Shown: positions 1 to 10,720 of the stretch, piece by piece
Position numbering within the stretch: position 1 is the stretch's first letter
Layout: each line of letters starts with the position of its first letter
From: Liolophura sinensis
Taxonomy: Eukaryota > Mollusca > Polyplacophora > Chitonida > Chitonidae
Direction: 5' to 3'
Assembly (NCBI RefSeq): GCF_032854445.1
Contig: NC_088300.1
Location: 57,078,984-57,142,983 of the forward strand
DNA length: 64,000 bases
Translations under genes and position numbers: made by a program
Notes under the pieces: model-generated
The model's input: the letters and a program-made list of their open reading frames with translations, nothing else
Databases searched by the model: none
Told to the model about the DNA's origin: nothing

Positions 1-186
1 TTATTCCCTGAATTCCTTTGGAACACAGATAGTTATATACATACACAACTCTGGTCTAACAATTACAGGTGTGTGCATGGTTACATGAGCAATTAACAGG
101 TAACTGATTTGTGCCCACTTATAAAGGCAACATAATCTGTATTGGAGTACATAAAATATCCACATACATGGAAGTTGTGGTCTTAC

Positions 187-298
187 CGAGAGTCCAGTGG
201 TCTCCTTCCACTGACCGACTGGGCACAGAATGTGTAGACATCCTGTGAAAGTAGGAGCTGTACCAGGCTGGCAGGCTAGGGGAACGAGTGGCCGCCAT
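187..298 (-). CDS. Alternative first coding exon (37 codons + 1 nt)
   Basis: ATG at 298 in context cagctATGG on the - strand, 112 nt, product MAATRSPSLPAWYSSYFHRM then STHSVPSRSVEGDHWTL. Donor CTCG|gtaaga, phase 1 with G, again the phase and base of the other alternative starts. The DNA here is GC-richer than the introns, codons look coding, and the upstream region (300-1000) could be a promoter. It points to a shared downstream exon beyond the left edge. Confidence 0.55.
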
Positions 299-2587
299 AG
301 CTGATAATTCCCCAGATTATCCTCTTAACTTGACTAAGTGGCTTAACGTTAACGGCTTAAGGGAACTGACCATAACCTAAACCCCTAGAGCGTAGAACTG
401 GTTCTTGGATTAACACAGTCAGATTAACATTAATCAAAACAACCCAAGGTCTATACAAACAGTGATAACAGTGAGCAAATCCAGACGAACTCTGTAATGC
501 TCGTCCACCAACGTCTGCAGGTTTCACAAGAAAACGGCGTAAGTTATTCAGCTCATCCACAGTAAAGAGGCAGGATAAACTTCAAATGTCGTGACTATGT
601 GCTGTCCAATATAGTCCTGCTTCTCAGCGTGCCACAGGTTTCTGTCTCATCTATATCAGGACCCTCTTTAACTGAGCCAGGTATTCACCTCTTAACATGG
701 GACGTCGAGCTTCACTTAACATCGGCATGCCCTAAGGCTTTGGTTAAATGTTTCTCTATAAATATTACTTACTTTTAATCAGGTCTATAATCTCTCAGGC
801 GCAACATAAAAGTAATCCAGGAACAACGGCAGGTATTTTGGCCATTGAAAATGCCAGTTTCACCGGACGCACTGACCTTGTCAGGATTGGGCTCTACCTG
901 GGGAGTTTAGAGAGCTGTAGCTCAGTGGGGAGCAAGACTAGCTGCGGTGAGATGAGGGCATCTGTTTTGGCAGCACTGGTCAGCTAAGGATCAATAGGCT
1001 GAGATCAGGAGACTGACCGTAGGGGGTGATTGGTTTACTTAGCACAGGCCACACACATCCCAAGAAAAAAGCCAAACAGCCAGCTAATCTCTGGAGAATG
1101 TGTGTGAGGACGTCTTCTGGGGGTGCTGCATTGTGCATGTGTCCATAGGCAGCAGAACGACTCTTATCTTACGTATGGCAGAGGTGACCAGGAAGTTCAC
1201 ACCTGCCCTACAGGCACACACAGGTTTATCAGCATAACAAATCACATTTACCTGTTGATGGGTCCTAACAAGGTCTCTAAATTCTGTCTCACAGCCTTAA
1301 TAACATATATCATATATAGAGGGACAGTCATAAGACTTGAAAACAACTCTAGCATTACTGGAGGGGTCCATTATTAGAGAGCCTCACATCAATATAAATG
1401 CAAAATAGTGGAATTGAACTGGTCATGTGAGAGTAAATCACTTAGTAGTTAATATTAGATATATTATATTAGACAGCTGACGTGTCAAGGAAAATATCAC
1501 TGCACATTAATTAAGAAAAGAATCACAAAATAACAGGCAGCATTGACCCTGGGGATATACTCAGGGTCAATTATAGATATCCCTAAACCTGGACTAGCAA
1601 TGATTGCAATACAGTACAGTATGGCCCAACACTGAAGCAAAATTCACAAAAAAGTGAAAGACGATAGGACGTGTTAGACATGGAGGCTTGGATGAAATGC
1701 ATTCCCAAAGCAAAATGAGCAACTGCTGCCTCAGAGCTCTCAAATAGCTCTCTTCATGCTAATGCATTATACTAATTGATAGGTCAAGGTCAGCATGTTA
1801 ATACATGTACATGTATTTGTGACAGTAATCAATTTTATCATAGGAGACCCAGTATGTTCGAGATTCAGCAGTACTGCTTAAATTATTCATTACTGTAAAA
1901 GAAATATATCTGACAAATTGACCTATACATGCATAAAGGTATAAGGTTGAAGAAATTTACATGGACGCAAACATTACAATCAAAACTGTCAACTCTGTAA
2001 TTTCTGACTTTTTGCTACACATGTACATGTCTTTATGAGTTTTAACATGAAAATTTATGCATCAAATTCGAGTCAAAACAAGACTTTTTGATGGACAAAA
2101 ATTGAACAGATATTACCTGTGATGATGTCATGTTGTTAAAACGAATCAAATTACATAACTCTAGGATTTATTTGGATCGAAGGTTTTTACTGAGGGAGAG
2201 CAGGGTGACAAACCCCATCCATTTAAAGTCATAAGGTACACTTTTCCTGTTTTTTTTTTCCCAAAAACTTTTTTCCTAGCCTACTTTGCCTATTATTTAT
2301 AATGCACAAGAAGTATGCAATGTTTGATGAAAGCTAAGAAACTGTGAAAATGGCCCCTGAAATCTAACAGGAAAACCCCCAGGTTGTCAAAAACGACAAG
2401 AAAAATATAAGCAATACCCTCACGATATGTCTGAATATGGTGACTCAAGACAGAATGCCTAATTAATACCTTTGTAACATGTAGATGACAACTGTGTCCA
2501 ACACAAGAACACAATGGTAATTGATCCACAAGTACATGAGTATAATAAGGAAGAGTGTGTGAAGGCAAAAGCAAAAAGTATACTTAC
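299..2587. other. Upstream region of alternative first exon, then intron
   Basis: 300-1230 is GC-richer than average and may hold the promoter for the ATG exon at 187-298; the rest is AT-rich intron. No RNA gene or recognisable mobile element seen. Confidence 0.4.
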
Positions 2588-2614
2588 TGCCAAACTCATC
2601 ACTTTTTCTTTGCT
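2588..2614 (-). CDS. 27-nt microexon, phase 1-1
   Basis: Acceptor gtttctattttcag and donor gtaagt frame exactly 27 nt. In phase 1, after a G from any of the upstream donors, it reads E-QRKSDEFG and passes on phase 1, so it could be a cassette that adds nine residues. The phase-0 reading SKEKVMSLA is also open; the third phase has a stop. Both splice sites are strong, but 27-nt matches can arise by chance. Confidence 0.42.
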
Positions 2615-4921
2615 CTGAAAATAGAAACACAAAAATATCATTACTTCTTAATACAGATATCTTCAAAGATGTAACAATACATATATAAATCTAAATAAAT
2701 ACAGAATTAAAGGTCATAGGTAATGAAGCCCATGGTGAACTCCCAATGTCCCATATTGATGATGTGCCACAAAGAATTTAGACAATTAAACATCCACAGC
2801 CTGCTTTTTGAACATAATGCAATACGATCATACATATCATGACAGCACATTTCATAGCAAGTGCATGGTATCATTAGCTATTCATCTCAATTCTACTTTA
2901 TACAACCGTTTACTCCGTTTTCTGCATGGCAGAATTATAGGAGCATACTACATATGCACACGATCACTCTATTGTTTTGTATGAGATAGGCACATACAAA
3001 CATGAGGAAATGCCAGTTGAATCAAGTCTCCACTACCCTGTACTATCCTACAACAAGGGCACTATCTTGCACTATCAGGTCATTCACCGAAGTCAGTTCA
3101 TCTGAGGAGATTATGACATAAGTTTTAAGAAGGTCATAAAGGTACTGGTCAGCATCATCTTTAGACCAACCGTCCACCTTGTCCTCAGAATGGCCATCTG
3201 AGACTTTGCTGACCACTGTCCCCATGATAACTGACCACACAACTCTGGGGGAGTTCAGCTACCTAGCTCATACCTGCCACCAGTACTGAGTCTTGGTCTA
3301 CTACACACCGTACTGAGAACAACTCACAGCAATTGTGGGAGAAGCCATTAGAGCCTTAAGATAGTACAATGGTACCACAGATACTGCATGAAAGGGGTAT
3401 ACAGTGTAGCTCCCAGGCTCTGGGAAAGCAGTCGGACAAATGAATGTGCTTGGGGTGTAATGCATTTTCTTTATGTGCCTGTAACAGCTCAGGTGAGCTG
3501 TGTTAACTCTGCTGTCCATGCAGAATACAAAGGAAAACAAAAGTCTTGTGACTAAGCCTTCCATTACAAATTCCACCAGCTAATCTGTTATTCTCACCTA
3601 AATCTCAAGGTGGAAACAACACAGCTACATGTCCACAATCAGGTTACTCGCAGAACATAAACTATCAATTCAAATAAAATTTTCCCATATAGACATTTGA
3701 ATGTTAGCCCCTAGCATCTAACATCTAACAGTCTGATTCCATGTATAAATCATTAACAGAAAACAGGGGGTTGTTGATTATGGCTGTATTTGAACATGTA
3801 TCACTGAAGGACAGGAGGTATTAATACTCAGATATATACTCATTTATTTTCTGATTTTTACTCAGAAGTAATTACACACAAAATTTACAATATTTATCTA
3901 CTGAGCTGGAAAATAAAGTCTTGCACCAAACAGAACATTAAAACAACTATTTACAACATGTGTAACTATAAAATTAAAATCATTCACATGTACATGTAGG
4001 TGGTTGTTGTTCAGGCTGTTGTTCAGGCTGTTGTTCACACTGTACTGAAGGTTAATTTACTACAAACTCAACAGAAGGACTCCAGTTTACTGGTTGAGTA
4101 AAACACACATTGAAGAAACCTCAACAGAGGCGTACCGACCAGGTCAACACTGAGAGCCGAGATCAAGTGTTTTTGGCCAAGCTATCTGCTGTGAGCCTTT
4201 ATCTACACAAGATAATTTCTGAAATATAGCTCCATGACAGATTACATTTCACCACAATTTCCTCTTAAGAGTTAAATAATAACTGTAAGTCCCAGTATGG
4301 AAGTTACAAAGCGTGTTCCAAAGAAGTTTATAAACTTTGCTCATATGAATGACACTCATTTGAAAGTTTCCCCCACCTTGCACACACAGAAGGGTGGAAC
4401 AAATCCATGCATAAAAGCTTCTCACTTAATTCTGTAGCATCTGGGCAAAACAATACACATGTGTATTACAATCACAGCAGAATCTCATGAGAACAACTAT
4501 CAGCATCTTATATCACTGTCATATAATGGAACCATAAAAGGTCATTAAATATTTCTTAAATTAGCATTTTAAGTTAGAAGAATTTCGAAGATGTTATATA
4601 ATCATTTGAAGTAAAAGTTGACTATCTGAATGATAATAAAACCAAAATTTGGGCTGATTTCCATAAAATTTTGCTTTCTTGCCAAATCCAAAATTAACTC
4701 AAAAGCAAACAAGAAACATGACTGCACTTTTGGTGGGTTTGCAAAATGCATGCAGATATAAATGTACAGTGAAATTGGCATTTGCACAAGTAAAGCATCA
4801 CAGACATACAATCTCTATGTGGTGGGAGTTGCCCAACAGAGACTATTGTGTTCAAAGCCCCTAGAAGAAGGTTGGATAACAAACAGGTGTGAATTGCTAA
4901 GCGCTACATGTGGGTGCCTAC
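2615..4921. other. Intron
   Basis: AT-rich except for the exon-like GC-richer block at 3040-3580. The phrase ttgttcaggctg is repeated near 4007-4035. Nothing else identified. Confidence 0.5.
3043..3240 (-). CDS. Exon-like open frame of unknown role
   Basis: A GC-richer block (3040-3580) on the - strand with an open frame ending ...DGWSKDDADQYLYDLLKTY... and a TAG stop at about 3040-3042. It reads like a short acidic helical segment. A weak acceptor (gggacagtggtcag) precedes it. The neighbouring frame at 3301-3576 also ends in a stop and shows a donor-like gtatgag near 3270. Neither fits the phase chain of the long gene, so this may be untranslated sequence or a repeat. Confidence 0.2.
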   Translation of the reverse strand: MWSVIMGTVVSKVSDGHSEDKVDGWSKDDADQYLYDLLKTYVIISSDELTSVNDLIVQDSALVVG

Positions 4922-4958
4922 CTGAAGCAGCATCCTTGTGATCAGCTACATCAGCCAT
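4922..4958 (-). CDS. Short alternative first coding exon (12 codons + 1 nt)
   Basis: On the - strand ATGGCTGATGTAGC... runs to a strong donor TTCAG|gtaggc, encoding MADVADHKDAAS and leaving phase 1 with a G, the same phase and base as the donors at 10606 and 187. The sequence just before the ATG, aggttttgtag|C, could be a splice acceptor or plain leader. Alternative N-terminal exon of the long - strand gene by inference. It is short, so it rests mainly on the donor and the shared phase. Confidence 0.42.
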
Positions 4959-7531
4959 GCTACAAAACCTAATACATGTAGCTGTTGTACACTCCCTACA
5001 GAAGGTCTACCAACACCCCCTTAGTGCTTTCACTTCTCCTGGTTACACTTTGTACTGTAGTTATCTGAACTGATTTCCTCCCACCTCTGGTGCACACACA
5101 CATATACAGTACCCAACCCTATCATAAACAACCGGTCCTTCCCAGACATAGGGCTACCTATTAAAGCAGTCTGATCATTTTACATTGTAACACTTAATGT
5201 ATGCATCCAAGTGCAAAATTTACATGTAAGTGTACTAGAGCTACTGTGTGCATCAGCATATATTCATCCTTACAAGTATATGAAGTTTGTCTTTGATACA
5301 GGCTGAGCAACTCCACTTATGGAAATTCAATTTGTACGCCCACTGAAGTTAAAGTCTGAAGCTATTACATGTGGTTTGTGGTGAGCTGTCAGGCATCTCA
5401 GATAGTTGTCAACAGAACCACTCCACTCCCTCCTTGACACAAACAGACTGTGAAAACTACATATGTAGGTATGAACAATTTTTTAAGTCGACATATTTAA
5501 GTACATCTATCATACATGACTGTACTGATGTTGTGATCTACATATATTGTACACCATATATGTACATGTGTTCATCGGTAGAGCTTACAAGCCATAACAT
5601 ATAGTAAGGCTACAGTAGATATAAAGATATTTTTAGTGACCTCTAATGCAAATGATCATAGGCAATTAATCCACTTTCAATATGGTCTGTTTCCTTCTTT
5701 AACCAGACTGAAATATATGAATGATAACTTCACACTACTCACTAGTGTTGCCTTTTTTCTGCCAACTGCCCAAAGCTGTCATTAATACTGTCTACAACTT
5801 AATGCTTTTGAATGTTCACTATCCCCACACTGATGCGCTGATGTCGACAAACAACTCCTTGCACTAAATTACCCTTTTCAATTTTTCAATTAATGTGAAT
5901 GAACATGAATTTATATCATATGACACAAAGGCTTAAATAAAATCCCTACTGGCTTAATTAAAATGTATCTTGCACACCAATATGACTTAATAGCTACGAT
6001 GCATCTATATCCTTTTCTTCAGTAAATATTCTATGTTTTTAAAGCCGCGAGCAGAACTTCAAGTATAAGTTAATTTCAAAGCCCATACACACCTATTACA
6101 TCACACAATCTGCTTATATACTGACATGCTCTATCTTAACAGATTTTACAGAGTTACCCCTAAATAGAAATATCAGCAGACTACTGTGTACATGCAATTA
6201 TTGTGTGAATCTTTTGTTTACACTTCGTGTCCCAGACAGACATTGGAGCCAGTTCTTTCTGTGAGTTCTGTATCCAAGGTTGACAACGCGGTCATTGTGA
6301 TGTTAACATTATTCAATGTGCAACACAAAATACAATCTTCTGTCTCCAGTCAATCGTAGTATAAATACTGGTGGCCTATTAGCATGCTACATTTTCTGAC
6401 AGTTACAGAAAATGGATCCCTTCTAGCTTTCTTACAGAATTACGCATGTACAAGTAGATGTAGTCTTCTGTAACGTCTTGCCTGTAGTTACAGTTATCAC
6501 TTTGAGATACAGACTTTTAAACATGTGGATAATATTAAAAACATCAACAAAAGCAAGATGGGCAATTTTGTCACAGTCCGATGAAATCTCATGCACATGT
6601 GTTTACGTCTACTTAATACCAGATTCATTTACTTATATATTCTAAAGTTAATTTACGTAACTTACATTGCCTTTCAGGCACAACAGCAGCTGCCACAGCC
6701 TTGACATAAACAATAATAGTAAAATTTCGTGCTTCAAAACCACGATTTTACAAATATCCACATCATGCTCAAATCAAGTTTTTTTTAACAACGACCGTCA
6801 CTCACGAATATCCACCGATAGTTCTTATGTTGGAGACAAACGTCATTTCAGTCTCACTGTTTGTCACCGCTGTGAGATTAGCCTATTGCTTCATGTCACT
6901 CATGTCTCACAAAGACAAATCAGCTACATGTGGCTAGACAGGTGAAGGAGATTTTGAACCTTCATTCACTATGGATAAAATGTGTTAAACCTGTTAAACA
7001 GTGATTTCATTACAAATCACTGACTATTCTGGAGGAAAAGTGGTTAGCAATCAATTACATGATAAGTACAAATATATGGACAGAGAAGTACAGATAACAA
7101 GTTAATATAAGTTCTTTAACTAAACATCACATGTACAGAAATGAAGATATACATCTAATATCTGCCAAGAGCCAAATTCAAGATTACATCTAACTGGTGT
7201 AATGTCTACCATTGCAGTAAAGTTATGTCTCGAAAGTAAGTGTATATCAGGCAGAGGCAAGCCAGCAGAGAACCAGTGTTAACCTCAAGTCAAATCACCT
7301 GGGGGCTTTACCTTCAGATCCTTCCATGTTCAACACCAAAAACCACTCCGTCCAGCGCACATCAATTTGATACTCCCAATTAATCTGTCTCTATGTTCTC
7401 CGTTTTGAGAAGGGAATCGAGCGACTTTTTTTCGTGATTTCACAAGTGATGAACACTTTGCCAGTTCCTGCCTCCTACATACATACTCTTGCACATCTAT
7501 AAATACATCTGCTCAACTGCCAAATGGGAGG

Positions 7532-7778
7532 TTAACTTGTTTTCCTATGCCCAAGCTTCGCCCAGTAGCAAACAGAGATAATTTTAGCACATATCCAGTT
7601 TCTCACAAGCGAGAACAGTTCAGCACTGCTTTGGAGAATGGTAATAGTAGAATTGACAATGTATGAGAAGAAATCTATCAGTCTAAGGTAGTACTTGTGG
7701 CAATGTACCAGTTTATCCAGGTACAACATCATCTTGACTGATGTGACACAGTCAACAATGTCAGCAAAAAGAAAGGAC
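7532..7778 (-). CDS. Exon-like open frame, hydrophobic, unassigned
   Basis: After acceptor ttgtatttcag on the - strand, about 80 codons are open in one frame to TAA. The product is hydrophobic and starts SFLFADIVDCVTSVKMMLYL. FLxxDIVD faintly recalls the FLVxDLVDS segment of reticulon domains, but the TYVGA/FNG signature that should follow is absent. No donor is visible. It is probably chance or a relic, and is listed because of its codon pattern and position. Confidence 0.15.
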
Positions 7779-8959
7779 CTGAAATACAACCTCACAGAGA
7801 CACTGGTAGGCCGAATTAACCCAACAGCTTGACAATGAAAAAAAAAAAAACAGTAAAAAGCTTACGATAAATGATATCCCTTGATTCCATGCATGAACAC
7901 AGAGTGAAAAAAAACCTTACAACCACATTTTGAAACTCCTGATTATATTGACATCTACACGTAAAAGAGGTAAATTAGATGAATAAAACAAATTACACAA
8001 AACATTAATATGCAACATCATAAAACATCCCACTTGTGAAGTTTTTGCAGCTTTGTGGTACCCTAACACATTTTGATTGCTACAACATCTCTTCCATAAT
8101 ACTACATGACCTAGCCCTGACCATGTGTGAGAAGATCGTGTGATAACAGTTGCTGCCAGGAAAGAGCCCAAATGAGTGCAGGGGGTTATATTTGAACTGA
8201 TGGCCATATTGGAGAAAGCCATACTGTATGCAGGGCAACAATCAGTGCAGTTGTTCAGTAAGCTCTCAATAAAGTACATGCACTTTTGTTTCTCATGGGT
8301 GTGAACTCATGAAGATTTTAAGAACAACACACAGATGCATGGACTAATACCATAGTGGGAATGAAAACCCAAATCCCTTCTTCACGCAACTTATGTATTC
8401 CGAAAAACATTATTAAAGACCTGCATGTACAAGACAAGACTTAAAGAAATCAGTTGGTCAGTTTCTTAGTTAGAGTGATCAAAAAGAGTTTCATTATTGG
8501 TTACCAAAAGTATGTAACTGAGCTATCCTTTTTCTTTTTACAGACTGTGAAATGACACAACTTTACTGTAGCTACATATATTGTATATGATGAACGTATG
8601 ATACTGTGAAACTGTTCAAAGCACACTGCAGCCAGATATCTGATGCATGAGGCACACATCCAGTTGCTGGCATCAGCTGGAATTGGGTTGGGATATCCCT
8701 GGCAACCTGATCCTGTCTATATATAGTGTCAGGGACTGTGTAATGAAGAGCAGATGATCAGCTGGTGATGCATGGGGGCCCAGGTGTGGGAGGGTGAATA
8801 CAGAAACAGTGAAGAGTCAGGCAGGGGTATGTCCATGTGTACAAAACAAACCTGGGTGATTCTTGCCAAGGGATGCTCAAGTTATAACCTTTAATATTGC
8901 AGATACACATGTGTATATAGTGATAAGGCATGTGTGTAAATGTATGTGTCAAACACATG

Positions 8960-9134
8960 TTAATGAAGGCAGAGAAACAACCCTGTTGATGAAGGCAGAG
9001 AAACAACCCTGTTGATAAAGGGAGAAACAACCCTGTTGATGAAGGGAGAAACAACCCTGTTGATAAAGGGAGAAACAACCCTGTTGATGAAGGGAGGAAC
9101 AACCCTGTTGATGAAGGGAGAAAAAACCCTGTCG
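8960..9134. repeat. Minisatellite, about 7 copies of a 24-bp unit
   Basis: Unit gttgatgaagggagaaacaaccct; the first two copies are 26 bp (gaaggcagag). 24 is a multiple of three, so the - strand frame reads an octapeptide repeat GLFLPSST, but no splice site or start supports translation. Confidence 0.92.
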
Positions 9135-9354
9135 AAACCCTTATCGGTCTAAAAATTTTTCATTTTATCCAGTTACAAGGTACATTCAATATTATGTAAG
9201 AATCTGATTTATCAAGTCATATAAAGTAACATGTACATAGCACTCAGTATTATTTCACTAATATTACAGTGATTAAGCTCACAACTGTAAAACCTGACAA
9301 ATTTACAACAAACTTGTCTTTCAACCTGTGAAGTTTCTGTCACGGAAACCTTCC

Positions 9355-9619
9355 AGTGGGCCTCCATGCCTTAGTTGGTCAGCGCACTAGCGCAGCTTAA
9401 TGACCCAGAAGCCTCTCACCAATGCTGTCACTGTGAGTTCAAGTCCAGCTCACGTTGGTTGCCTCTCCGGCCATCTGTGGGAAGGTCTGCTAGCAATCTG
9501 CGGAAGGTCATGGGTTTCCACCGGGCTCTGCCCGGTTCCCTCCCACCATAATGCTGGCCGCCGTCATATAAGTGAAACATTGTTGAGTATGGCGTAAAAC
9601 ACCAATCAAATAAATAAAT
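9355..9619 (+). mobile_element. tRNA-derived SINE, full length, with 9-bp target-site duplication
   Basis: Starts gggcctccatg, with an A-box-like region (ttggtcagcgcactagcg) and a B-box-like gagttcaagtcc. Then follow a body with gggctctgcccggttccctc and a tail ggccgccgtcatataagtga through gtaaaacaccaatcaaataa ending in (aata)n. Flanked by aaaccttcc at 9346-9354 and 9620-9628. It looks like the V-SINE type called RUDI in molluscs (from memory, not checked). Confidence 0.88.
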
Positions 9620-10154
9620 AAACCTTCCCCTCCAAACACCTATTCCATATTAGACATTCTTTTAGTTTTCATGAAAAGATATAATACACATACAATGTTT
9701 GTCGATCACCAATTTTACCCTTTCAAGGAAACAATATTCAGAACAAAACCTCCAAATAAATCAATTATACGTGAAAGGTACAAGAACTGAAGCTTGAATA
9801 ATCCATTCAAGTTTTCAACTGACAATAACTTAATGTCGTTCCAGCCACTGGGCTGTTCACATGTATAATTCATGTGTCATAGGATATCTTTGACGGGTTT
9901 TTCATAACCGCTTACATAACAGGTACATAGAGATACAGATACACTGATACATATATCAAGCCATGTGTAATAAAGTACATCTTGTGAGGACAATTCTTTT
10001 CCACAGCAGAGCAAAATGCATAAATACACTTGCCTCTTCAAACTCATACATTAAGAAAACTTGAAGTATACCAGGGGGTATATGTCTCCACATACATATT
10101 ATCCCTCAACAAACACGGTTGGGTATGCAGTCTCATCGTGTGGTTGAGAGGGAC

Positions 10155-10380
10155 TCAAATGGCCAAAAGTTTAACATAAAAAATCAAATGAAGTTCTATG
10201 ACTGGACACAAAAGTTTGACGAGTTTTTTTGCTTCTACACTGATTAACTGTTGAGGAATCAACTGAGATGTAAACTTTAAAAGAAAATCCAAGTTTCAGT
10301 TGGCCTATTTGCTAATTAATAATACCCAATTTGTCTTTCATTTGATTAATACCTGGATCCAGCAATGATAATGGTCAGGA
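10155..10380. repeat. Dispersed repeat family R3, copy 1
   Basis: Shares aaatcaaatgaagttct, gaatcaactgagatgtaaac and acctggatccagcaatgata with 30710-30975. Confidence 0.65.
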
Positions 10381-10605
10381 ATGAAATGGACAATGACATA
10401 CTGCTTCTGTTCATTGGATAGAAAGGGAGCCCAAAACGACGCCCATCATCAGCAAAATAGGTCAGCATTCCAGGTCATTCAGGTACACACTGCAAAATAC
10501 CTTGTTCTGTTCACAATTGTTCACAATATCTGTTGATAATTGTCTGTAGAACAAATTAGGTTCACAAAACACAGTTAAAAATCCTAAAAGAAGACATGAA
10601 CTCAC

Positions 10606-10720
10606 CTGAGTAGTGTTGTTCATCCTTTGTTCTGTAGAAGGTAGCTCCGTTCTTGATGATCTCTTCTTCCTGGGAATAATCAGTAGTAACAGATTCAGTA
10701 ATGGACCAGCGAGAAGACAT
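10606..10720 (-). CDS. Exon with two possible 5' ends: internal (from 10669) or alternative first exon with ATG (from 10720)
   Basis: Donor CTCAG|gtgagt at 10606, leaving phase 1. As an internal exon it starts at 10669 after acceptor tgattattcccag (64 nt, phase 0 in), matching the phase-0 exon upstream. Its 21 residues start EEEIIKNGATFYRTKDEQ. The same frame stays open upstream to an ATG at 10720 with A at -3 (gccaaaATGT), giving a 38-residue start MSSRWSITESVTTDYSQ. This could be an alternative promoter whose first exon overlaps the internal one. Both readings end at the same donor. Confidence 0.55.

Larger units (their letters stand above)
4959..10605. other. Intron with repeats
   Basis: Holds the hydrophobic open frame at 7532-7778, the 24-bp minisatellite, the SINE at 9355 and the first R3 copy. 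The remainder is AT-rich with no supported gene. Confidence 0.5.

Noticed and set aside
357-560. Possible terminal exon after acceptor tgaaacctgcag on the - strand
   Set aside because: All three frames give short unrecognised peptides, and the site lies in the likely promoter/leader of the ATG exon at 187-298.
7532-7778. Reticulon-homology domain
   Set aside because: Only a short FLxxDIVD resemblance; the WRDxKKTG and TYVGA signatures are absent, so it was not called as such.
8758-9102. 114-codon - strand open frame with octapeptide GLFLPSST repeats
   Set aside because: It is the 24-bp minisatellite read in one frame; no splice sites, start context or family support it.
9370-9460. tRNA gene candidate (A and B boxes)
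   Set aside because: The boxes are the head of the SINE; no intact cloverleaf or anticodon stem could be drawn.
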